Assembly: GCA_964016885.1 (NCBI GenBank)
Contig: OZ024746.1
Location: 102,197,711 to 102,261,710 of the forward strand
Origin: Eledone cirrhosa
Taxonomy: Eukaryota > Mollusca > Cephalopoda > Octopoda > Eledonidae
Direction of reading: 5' to 3'
DNA length: 64,000 nt
Shown here: piece after piece, positions 1-12,300 of the stretch
Position numbering within the stretch: position 1 is the stretch's first letter
How the letters are laid out: each line of letters opens with the position of its first letter
Translations under genes and position numbers: made by a program
Notes under the pieces: generated by a model
What the model was told of the DNA's origin: nothing
What the model saw: only the letters and a program-made list of their open reading frames with translations
Database searches by the model: none

Positions 1-77
1 CACTAAACAGCCACTGCACCATATTCTATATATACATCAAACATACCATCCAATACAAAAAAAAATATTAAGCTTAC

Positions 78-306
78 CAAGGATACCTCTTCCCCGACCT
101 TTGTTCTGGTTCTGTCCACCAGCAGAAATATTTGGTTGAATTTGAGATGCACCAGGAGGTCGATGATTGAAGTTAACATTAGAGTAGGGTGGAAAAGGAT
201 AATTGTTGTACAAAGCAGTAGCAGGTAATGGTGCTTTGGCAAATTCTACTTTCAGTCCTTCCAATATTGCTTGTCTCATTCGTTCCACCTTAAGTACTTG
301 ATCAAC
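78..306 (-). CDS. FAM120A: FAM120A-like exon, beginning of RG-rich tail
   Basis: 229-nt exon reading VDQVLKVERMRQAILEGLK, then a Pro/Asn/Tyr-rich stretch, then GGQNQNKGRGRGILG. The first part matches human KVEKMRQSVLEGL. The end opens the arginine-glycine repeats, which in this family contact RNA. The acceptor is ATTTTAG and the donor GTAAGCTT. The coding sequence continues off the left edge. Confidence 0.87.
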
Positions 307-3300
307 CTAAAATATATAATATACATTCATTATAAACTATTTTCTTATTGAAATCATACGGTAGCAAAATATAAGACTAAGATCCTTGTAAGTAGATGAG
401 AAAACAGAACCCAGATCCCCTCAGGGAAATGGCCTTGCTCAGTATGTAGGAACTCCATCCTCTGCCCCAAATGCAAACAATGGGTACACAAAAGATGTAG
501 TGGGATCTCAGAAGCTTAACTAAGAATGTAGGCTTCACATGTAGCAGCTGTGCTGGGACAGCAAGCAGCAAATGGCCACAGGAAACAAGCACCACCAAAC
601 CCTGGGAGGGCTCTGTAGAAACAGTAGACAGCTTCTGCTACCTAGGTGACCAAATTAGCAGTGGAGGTGGGTGTTCGGAAAGTACAATAACTAGGGTAAG
701 AACGGGATGGAAGAAGTTCAGGGAGCTACTGCCACTGTTAGCTGCAAAAGGCTTCTCCCTCAAAATGAAAGGCAGACTGTATGATGCGTGTATACGATCA
801 GGAATGTTACATGGTAGGGAGACCTGGGCGCTGAATGTGGAAGACTTGCGTAGATTAGAAAGAAATGAAGCCCGCATGCTCCGATGGATGTGTAATAGTA
901 ATATACGCGAATGGCAAAGCATAAATGAATTGAGAGAGAGACTGAGCATAAGAGGAATCAAATGCTGTGTGCAGGGGAGGAGGTTGCGTTGGTATGGACA
1001 TGTGATGCGTATGAAGGATGACTGCTGCATAAAAAGGTGCAGAGCACTAGAAGTCGATGGAAACCGCAGAGTGGGGAGAGCCAAGAAGACCTGGGGTGAG
1101 GTGATAAAAGCCGACCTTACCCAATTGCACCTTTCAAAGGCGATGACACACGACCGTGACCTCTGGCGCCACGCAATAATACAGAAGACACGACCCCCCA
1201 CGGGTACAAGCCGAAGCTGAAGCATATAGACAATATGCCCCGACCCCCTCCCACTGCAAAGTAGACGTGGAGGTGCCACGGATAAAAAGCACCCAGATCA
1301 CGCTGTAAAGTGGACGTGTAGGTGCCACGGAAAAAAAGCACCCAACACTCACTGTAAATGAGGTTGGTGTTAGGAAGGGCATCCAGCTGTAGAAATCAAG
1401 CCAAAATCAGTTCCCGTATGAGCAAGGCATGGTCAGCCGACCTGGTACTGCCCACAACAGGACAACCCGTCTAACCCATGTTAGCGTGGAAGAATGGACT
1501 TAAAACGATGATGATGATGATGCCATAACTTGTGAAGGAGTCAAAGGGGCGTTGTAGTAACAAACAGCATTTGTTGGAGCCCATCTCTTCTCCAGGTCTC
1601 AACAGACTTCTTCGAGAAAAGGATAGAGATATGGAGGAAGAATCGACACCAGTACTTGACTGCTACTTTTTTTATTGACCTTGAAAGTATGAAAGGTCAA
1701 AGTTGACTGTGGCAAGATTTGAACTCAGAGAACTGGAACAAATACTGCATTCAAACAACCCAGCAACTTCACTGCCTTAGCACAATATCAACCAAGTTAT
1801 AAATCAGAAGACTACTAACAAGTGGATATTATTGAAAACAGATTATATGTGATACTGCAATACTATTACAGGTATAATACAACACACAACTGTTCTTAAC
1901 TCATTACACAAGTTATATCATTTGACTTTGACAAAAAAGGAAGTAAGCGTTGGCTGTCAATAGATTATATTTAGCTATACAATGAAATAAAAGATGTTAG
2001 CACACAGTACTATGGTAGATCTTGACATGAGAAAACATTACACTGATGAGAGAAGGACCGTGACAAGTGGAGAGATGCCGAATAAGACCCATCCCACCCT
2101 TGCAAGCAGGGAAGAGCGGACATAAAATGATGATGATGATGGTGGTGGTGATATGAGAGAGAGAGAGAGATCAACTTACCTGTCCATCACACATGTCAAT
2201 GAGAGGAGTATTATTATTTGCTTTCAGAAGCTTGAAATGAAAAAGTTTCCCATCAAAGTACAACCAGGGGCAACACATGGTCCATGGAATTGGAGCACCA
2301 CAAATATCATTGGCAAAAATGGCAGTTTCAATTCCAGCCATAAAGAGAGAGGCTAAATGAACTCCACGGTTACTGATAGATGGTAGCTATATAAAAAGAA
2401 AACCAAAATATATTTAAGTAACTCTTGTGTGTGTGAAGATAGAAAGTAGAATAGTCCCAAGTTGAAGAGATTCTGTTGATGTTTACTTCCAAGTGACAGA
2501 TCTTGAAACAAATATAACAGCTGCTGCAATGTGAGAAAAAACAACTTGATATATTTAAAGGGCTGCTGCCTCGGTAACTATATCACTGATCTATAGCTAC
2601 ATATGAACAAAGGCAATTCTATGGTGCTCTCTTGGTAACTATATCACTGATCTATAGCTACATATGAACAAAGGCAACTCTGGAACATTGGACTATCAAG
2701 TTGTATTATATATTCTAGCAGAAAAACTGTTGGGGTTCTGCTAGTATATGTAGTGTGCATATTGATATTATACACAAATATATATGCATATAAATAGAAT
2801 ACATAAAATGAAAAGTAAATTGATAATATGCACAGAAATTGAAGAGAGACTGTGTTACACCTTCTTCTGTAATCAGTAAAGTAATCCATGATACATTAAA
2901 AAAAATGATGATATTATATATAAACGGCATTACGATGAAATGTTATGAAAACGAAAATATAAATGTTATGATGTTGACATTTAAAAGTTTAAACAGAAGT
3001 GAATCTTGAAATAAGCAATACATTATATATAAGATTATGTTTAATCAAGAGCTAAGAAATTTAGTAGAAAAATTACATAATTCACTCATGATTTATTCAA
3101 AGTAATCCAACTTATTTTAATAACGTGATGTAAAACAATAAACTGGACACAGTCTCACAGTTCTCTAATCATTATATATAAGATATACCAATAACAATTA
3201 GTATGTACATAGAGCTGTATTATGGTGATACAGCTAATATACAAGAAAACAATCACATAAATAACTACATTGATTTGTTATAATAATAATTTCTGATTTA

Positions 3301-6300
3301 GACACAAGGCCGACACTTTTGGGAGAAGTGATGTCAATTACATCGACCTCAGTGTACTACTGGTACTTTATTTTACAGACTCTGAAAGGACAAAAGGCAA
3401 AGCCAACCTCGGCAGCATTTGAACACCGAACTTAAATTATATACCACAAAATACATTGTCTGACACTCAGCTGTTAAAATAGTGGCTCACAATAATATGA
3501 AAACAAACAAATGAATAGTTTAGGTTAGCTGTAAAACAACCAATATTATCAGTTTTATACTGGTTTACTATTCAGCCAATAAAGTCAACTCTAGATTACT
3601 TTCCTTGTTCCATCTGAAACTTCCGCTATATCTAATGTTCCACTTCCATTCACTCATTTACTGATACAAACACTAAAATGTCAACACCTGCACCTTTTGT
3701 CTTTAACTATTAACGCCCTGTAATGCACGACATTCTTCAAAGGTACAGCACAATAAATGCACCACATTAAAAATTAAAGCCTTTAGTTTATTGCACATTT
3801 TTTAAGAATTATCCACTAGTAAAGATACTACAAACATTTGAATCAACAAACCTGTTTTTAGACATTTTCTGCCATGTCATTACAGGATGTTGAGAGTTAA
3901 TATAGATATATTTTTCTTTATACATGTTTTTCATCAACGATACTTTGCTGCAGTCATTACATATACATCATTATTAACGTGTATCAGCACAATTAGTCAT
4001 TATACTGGATAATTCATGGCAAAACTACTGATTAGAAAATTAGTTATACCAATAAAAGGGGAATAATTCTACTTGGTATTCAAGTATTTACAAGTCTAGA
4101 CAAATATGCATTCTTTCTCCTGTAAATCAATTTGTCATCATGACATTGAAACTTCCCTATTTTATTTAAATACTAAAGGAGCCACATGACAAAATCAAAC
4201 TATAAAAACAAATCTCAAATACTTCTAAGTACCCAATGAAGGGGTCTCATCTCTTCTATATCAAAAATATAAACAAAATTTTTAAGCAAATTGTTTTAAA
4301 ATTTTTTTTTAATTAAATAGAGATTAAATGAAAAAAAAAACACACAAAAAAAAAAAGACATACTTTTAGATCCTGCATGATCTGAATGTCATGGAGAAGA
4401 GGAGATACTGCCATTGCTAAGAATGCATCCAATTCTTGCCTTTGTAGAATTCTACCATTTTGTAAAATATACCTAGGAATGGTAAATAAACAAAAATAAA
4501 CTTAAATTTTTGAATGGCACATAAAAAAAAAAACAAACAAAGATAACCTGATTTGTGAAATGGCTAAACCGTGGACAAGAGAGATGGAAGTATATGGCAG
4601 TAGAGCGACACAAGTGAGTAGACAGGTGTGAGTAAAGATAATAGTCATGTAGAAATGAAAGTATTTTCATTATACTCTTCAGTTATTCATGGAGACCGTT
4701 CATCATCATTTAATGCCTGTTGGCATGGGTTAGACAGGTCACCAAAGACTAAGCCGGTATTTAATCAGAACTACTGTCTTACCAATCAAGGAGAGAGAGA
4801 GAGATATGAGCAGCATTTAGTTTACATATGTTCTGGTTTTGGAATAGTTTCTTCAGCTGGATGCCCTTCATATCCCCAACCACTTTACATAATGTACTAG
4901 GTGTATTTTATCATGGGATTGACACTAGCAATCACTTTACATAGATAGATAAATAAACAATGAAATGTACCTGTGAACACAACACATAAGCAGTAAATGT
5001 TGTGGGACATAATTTGTGTTTAGCATCAAAGGAGTATCACTTTTAAGACAGGTAAGGAATGCTCTTAATCGTCTGTTTTTGTCATCTGCTTGCTGTCCTA
5101 ACCACAGACGCTCAATACTTGGAGTTTTCCAATCAACTGGGTGGGCAACAACATATTCACAATGTGGACTAAACACACCTTTGCGGACGACCCATTCTTT
5201 GACACAGACCTCAAAGGATTTGGAAGACTGGTCTCCTAAAGAACAAAGATAAACAAGTTTACAATGCCATGATGAAAAGGATATAAGAACAACAAAAATT
5301 CACAGCTCACATCTATGCAGATTTAGCTAGCTTCCTATGAAGTTGCCTCATAGGTTTCTTAGGTATTTTAATGATAGGACCCCAGTCCTAACATGAAAGG
5401 TAATATGAAATGAAGTGTCTTGTTCAAGAGCACAGCGTACTACTTTGTCTGGTAATCGGACCCACAACCCTATGATCCCAAGTCAAACACATTAACCACA
5501 AGATTACACACCTTCACAGAAATAACATACGTTAAAACAAAACATAAAATGATGCAAGAACTGTTTTGATGCTTTTCTGCCAAACTTGAATGGTATTTCT
5601 AAAAGTAACACCCGCCTCCCTGTTAAAATAGTTCATTTTCATTTCATTTCATTTTACATCCGCTTTTTCCCTGCTTGCAGTTGTTTTAACTAATTCTCTC
5701 CAGTATTTTAAAATGAAGTCATCACCATCATTTTTATGTTTGCCCTTTCCATGTTACTATGGGTTGGCTGAGACATTCTAAGGCAGTTTTTCTATGGTTG
5801 GATGCCCTTCCTAACACCAAGTGCTATGCTGTGAGATGTTTACACGAGATAAACAAATAACATGGCTGGCTTTAAACAATGTTGATATGAAGATACATGC
5901 TGTAAATTGATGCGGGTGGACATATTTAATGGAATTCCATGGTTTCATCATCATCATCACCGTTTTACGTCCATTCTTCCACACTAGCATGGGTTAGACG
6001 GGTTGTCCTGTTGTGGGCAATGTTAAGTCGGGTGACCATGTCTTGATCATGATTTCTACAGCTGGATGCCTTCCTAACTCCAACCTCATTTACATTAAGT
6101 GCTGGGTACTTTTCTGTTGCGACACCTCACTACCATGTAACACTGCTGTTCGTATACACACATCATACAGTCTGCCTTTCATTTTGAGGGAAAAGCCTTT
6201 TGCAGCTAGCAGTGGCAGTAGCTCCCTGAACTTCTTCCATCCCATTCTTACCCTACTGTTTCTACAGAACCCTCCCAGAGTTTGGTAGTGCTTGTTTCCT

Positions 6301-9300
6301 GTTTGCTGCTTACTGTCCCGCAAATTTGTTGGCAAGGAATTGGAGACTTCTGGTGTTATTCATCAGCCTGGACATTTGCAACTAAACAATATATCCCCAA
6401 CAAATATAACATAAAATGGATGAAGGGAAAAAACATCAACTTGTAGTACAGAAGTCAATTACCAACAACCCCCAAATCTGGGGTGGGTGGGTGTGAAGGT
6501 GGAAAAACAAGACCATTAACACTTTCACTACTGTATTTGAACTATATATTGAAGAATTTGGAGAGATTTATTAAAATTATTAATTCTTTCATTAAAGTGG
6601 TATTTGTAACATAAAAGAAAAAAATATATCAGAAGGTTTTTAACCCTTTATCATTTAAACCAACTGTATCCAGACAGAATTCTCTCACCTCTTTTAGTTC
6701 AAACCTGACGCAACCAGTCACTTATACTGGCATTAAGGTATTGTTGTCAAAATAATATCATCAAATTCCCGTAAATTTGATATTATGTGAGATAAAGTCT
6801 TTACGATGAAAATACAATAAATATAGAGTAATGGAGATGATAAAGGGATAAGGTAACTATTAACCCTCTAAAATGGGTGGTTTTGTTTCCTAGAATGGTT
6901 TGGGGCAGGTTAGTATCAAAATAAAAAAAAAACTTCAACTGTTATATAAAAAATAAAAATAAAATCATTTCTATTTATTACCAGGATTTTTCATTTATCT
7001 CAAATTTTCATTGCATAAAAATACTTAGAGCTGTCAAATTTTATATTTCTATTTAAAAGGGCAACATGTATCTAATTTAACTTTCTAACAGTTTATAATA
7101 GGAGGCAGAGACACTAAAACACCAGATAGAATACTTTACAGTATTTATTTCAGCTTTATGCCCTTCACTGTTTTGAGGTTTAGCAGTCAAGTACATGGGG
7201 CAATTTTGTCTCACTTTCTCTGGAAGTAATTGGCTGTGTCAGACTTAGAGAGTGTGCTATTATCACGACAAATCCATCACGACTACATGAGGAGTTTTGG
7301 GCTCATGGAGAGATATATGGCACACTGATAAAGTTCAACTAATTATCAACATATATCTAACAACACATTATCCTTACTATACGACATTATTTGCTATGTT
7401 CAATTGTCTAACAGTATTTAAAAGGGAGTATATTATTGTTTTTTTAAAACTAAAGGATGGCTTACCTTTGTCTTTACTTTGATTTTCATGAATAATCTTT
7501 AGTTTATTTAAATTAAAAAGCACTGAATAAAGGGTTTGTCTGACAGGTCGATATAGTTCCACATAGGAAATAAGATCCCGGCTGACATCTTCTTCCAAAC
7601 ACACCTCTAATTTGACTTCACCCTGAAATAAGACAGATTTTTCATAATTAACCCTTAAAAAAAAAATAGCAAAGGAGGAAAAAAGAAAAAAAGTTTTGAA
7701 CAATATTTACCTGAGATAATAACTGGTACACCCAGGGACTCATTAAACCTTTCTGATGTCTTTCACTGGCTATACGCATAATTTCAGGAGATATTTGAGG
7801 AAGTTTAAAATCTAAATCGTTCTGTGAATGTTCATTTTTCACACATTTGTTCGAATTCTGTACAAAAATAATAAGATATATATATACATACAAATCTGTA
7901 ATTATTAGAAATTTATTAAAAAAAATTGTTTACCTTCGATCATCAGTTTCTTACGCCCACTTTTCCATGCTGGCATGGATTAGACAGGATGGTTTTACTA
8001 ACATAAGCCCTTCTCAATGCTAATCTATTCTAAAAACCAGGGTACACACACACACACACATTTAAGGGAGAGATGCTGTACTGAAAAGGATCCATCCAAC
8101 CTACGCAAGAGTGGGAAAATGAACGTAAAAATGATGATACACACACGTGTGCGTGTGTGTGTGTGTATATATATATATATACACACACATTTTGTTTTAG
8201 TGTCTACCACAAATGCTCCCTAGCACCCTTAAATTTCACCAATAGCATCATTTAACATCTGCAAGGTCTATATGACATATTTCATTTCAACCTATTCCAT
8301 TAACACTTATATTTCCAATCTTCTATAATCACTTATTCATAACAATGTATTTCAGTGTAAATTTGCTGGAAGTTCCATTAATGCCAGTCGTATGAAGGGT
8401 CCAGTTCAGGTTACCAACAATAATAACATGGACTCTGGAAATGAGTGTAGTGAAGGACCACCAGCAAATGTTCCCCTTGAAGTCAAACACCCTCCTCACA
8501 CCTCTTGGACATCACATCTGTGGAAACCATCTGAAAAGTTTTAGCGAAGCAATGAGGAAAAACAACCTCTCTTGATAAAATGGTAGCCAGTACACCCTGG
8601 AAAGTTCTTTGACAATCAAAAGGAGACAACACAAGGTAAAAAGGAGTTTTAGTCATGTCAAGGACATGACAACCTCTAATGTTAATGATAAAATACACTG
8701 TTACATAGTTGGTGTTAGAGGAAAGACAGCTGTAGAACATGTGTGACATGTCCTAAAATAGAACACGTGTGTGATGTGTCTTAAAATAAAACACGTGACA
8801 CGTCCTCTGATCCATTTAGGGGAACATTACTCTGAACAAACTGACTTGGACCCTGAACAGCCAGTCCAACCCATGCCAGCATGAAAAAGGACATAAAATA
8901 TATATCATATATACTCTGAAACATTTCGGTAATGAAAGAAACTCAGATTTGAGAAGAACTCAATTTGTGTTGGTGGCAAGTGATAGTAAGATTGGGTTCT
9001 TGCTACTAGTATATAATTGGAAGATTATATAGAAAGATGCTAAAACCATGGCTATATGTAGATGACAGATGTAGAAGAAAAATACAATACATTGAGTTCT
9101 ATATCTTGAATTTAATATTTTAACCAATGAGTGCCAGGTTTTCAACACTGTAATTCAAAAAGATTAAAATTTGTCAACTTTAAAACACGATGGAAAAATA
9201 TTTTCAATAATGATTTTACTGAATTATTCAGCTGCTTTTCAACACAGGTTTGTAGTCAAACCTATAACAGTAGAGACTTCTGGTGTTCTTGGTCCCTGAA

Positions 9301-12300
9301 ACATCTCCCTCTGTTATTGAGATAGTGTTGGCCACCTGCAGCAAACTGGAATGGTTATTTCAATATGTCTCCAGAGTAACATTTTCTCCATTCTGTCTGC
9401 TAGGACAATGAGGTGGTTTGTGCCTAATGTACGCCAGAGAGTGATCTCCCACACAGTCCAAGTTTCAATCATTGCGGTAGCTATGATAGAGTTTGATGAT
9501 ATCTACATTTTGTAACATCTTACAAGTCATTGAAGACATCCGATAAAGAAATAATTGCTATAAGGCTCACATTAAGATTGTATTGTATTCAAACAATGTT
9601 TTTCATTACAATATCAAGTCTTACAAGAAAACTGAACTCTCTCTCTTCTACATATATATTTATACACATTTACACAAACTGAACAGAAGTATTATGAAAA
9701 AGATTAAGAATATTGAAATAACATTACTTGTTGAAACTTTTGATTCCATGTGTCATCATTTCTTTTAGAATCACCTGAAATATAATGTTAAAATATAGAC
9801 TTCAAGAAGGCAACATTCCCCCTACAAAATAAAGTAAAAAATAACAGCCCCCTCAAACTATGGAAGACTTTGTGAAACCTGGCTAGAACATGAGCACATG
9901 TTTTGCTGAAGTGAGAAGAGGAATTCCTATCAGATTGTAAAAAATATATACAATGGAGGCACATGGCTTAGTGGTTAGAGCCTTGGCCTTGCAATCGAAA
10001 GGTTGTGAGTTCAATTCTCAGACCGGGTGATGTGTTGTTTCCTTGAGCAAGACACTTTATTTCACATTGCTCCAGTTTACTCAGCTGTAGAAATGAGATG
10101 ATAGAGACTGGGGTCCCTATCATTCCACTGCAAAGTGGTCGTGGAGGTGCCACGGCAAAAAAAGCACCCAGCACTCACTGTAAATGAGGTTGGTGTTAGG
10201 AAGGGCATCCAGCTGTAGAAATCAAGCCAGAATCAGTTCCCGTCCCACCCTTGCAAGCAGGGAAAAAGCGGACGTAAAATGAAATGATGATGATGATGAT
10301 GATGAATGTACCCCACTCCAACACAAATGACTAATAATAATAAGTTTCAGCATTTCCCCTACATCCAAGAGATGCCAGGTTCAATTCACAGATACCTCTG
10401 TTCACTTTACCTGATTTTCTCAACTGTCATTTATATTGATTGACTTATTATTGTGTTGGGACACACACATTTCAAATGTTCCCACTGCTTCTTAAGTCAG
10501 CCATTACACCTCGAGCTGCAGGCTTAAAATCTTCTAAATAGATGGACCAGTGTCTATTTAACATAGTGGTTAACAAACCTGTCATCTGAGAGAGATGTGG
10601 AGTTTAATTCTCGCAGGGATCTCCACTTTTTTTTCTCCAGGGGTACTTTACCTAATTTCTCAACTATACAGTGATCAACTATTGTTATGATCATTTGCAT
10701 TGGGGTGCACACATATTAAATTTGCCCAATACTTCCTAAGTATTGGGCAAATTTGAAATGTGTAGTCATGTTATGAAGCCAGGCAGGTTAGGTGACCATG
10801 TCTTGCTCATACAATTCCATTTTAACTTGGTTTTCTAGGACTGGTGCCTAACACCAACCACATAATAGCATGTACTGGGTGCATTTTTGTCATGGGACCA
10901 GCACACTCACCTTACAAGACAGAAGGAAAGGTGTATTAAATGAAAATAAAATTAATAAAAGCCATTCAGTAGTATACAATGAAAAGAAGTAAATAAAATT
11001 GAAACATACCAGACTGATTGGCACCGAAGTCATGCACGTTCTGATTGGGTGGGTCAACAACAATTTGTGGATTAGCATTATCAACATATCCAGAGGTTTC
11101 CTGAGGAGAAATAGTTGAATGTTAGATATACTTATATGAGCACATGCAGACGGAATTTTAATGGATCATCATCATCATCATCACCGTTTTACGTCCGTTC
11201 TTCCACGCTAGCATGGGTTAGACGGGTTGTCCTGTTGTGGGCAGTGTCTGGTCGGCTGACCATGCCTTGCTCATACAGGAACTGATCTGGCTTGATTTCT
11301 ACAGCTGGATGCCCTTCCTAACACCAACCTCATTTACAGTGAGTGCTGGGTGCTTTTTCGTGGCGCCTACACGTCCACTTTACAGTGTGGGCTGGGTGCT
11401 TTTTTTTTTGCCGTGGTACCTCCACGGCCACCTTGCGGTGGGGGAGGAGGGGGGGGGGGGGCATATTGTTTATATGCTTCAGCATGTACCCATGGGAGGT
11501 CGGGTACCCTGTATTACTGCGTGACGCCAGAAGTCACGGTCGTGTGTCATTGACTTTGAGAGGTGTAGTTGGGTAAGGTCGGCTTTTATCACCTCATCCC
11601 AAGTCATCTTGGGTCTCCCCACTCCGCGGTTTCCATCAACTTCTAGTGCTCTGCACCTTTTTATGCAGCTGTCATCCTTCATACGCATCACATGTCCATA
11701 CCAGCGTAACCGCCTCTCCTGCACGCAGCATTTGATTCCTCTTATGCTCAGTCTCTCTCTCAATTCCTTTATGCTTTGTCGTTCACGTATATTACTGTTA
11801 CACATCCATCGGAGCATGCAGGCTTCGTTTCTCTCTAATCGACGTAAGTCTTCCACCTTCAGCGCCCAGGTCTCACTACCATGCAACATCGCTGTTCGGA
11901 TACACGCATCATACAGTCTGCCTTTCATTCTGAGGGAGAAGCCTTTTGCAGCTAGCAGTGGTAGTAGTTCCCTAAACTTCTTCCATCCCGTTCTTACCCT
12001 AGTTATTGTACTTTCTGAGCACCCACCTCCGTTGCTAATTCGGTCACCTAGGTAGCAGAAGCTGTCTACTGTTTCTACAGGGCCCTCCCAGAGATTGGTG
12101 GTACTTGTTTCCTGTGGCTGTTTGCTTGCTGTTTCAGCACAGCTGCTGCATGTGAATCCTACATTCTTAATTAAGCTTCCTGAGATCCCGCTACATCTCT
12201 TGTGTACCCATTGTTTGCATTTGGGGCAGAGAATGGAGTTTCTACCTACACCTTTCCTACATACTGAGCAAGGCCATTTCCCTGAGGGGATCTGGGTTCT

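Noticed and set aside
638..1279. 213-codon minus-strand frame
   Set aside because: Antisense shadow of the LINE-A coding region at 374-1525; similar shadows occur opposite every LINE-A copy.
11010..11100. Alternative hydrophobic frame through this exon
   Set aside because: It does not join in phase with both neighbouring exons once the 47-nt exon is included.
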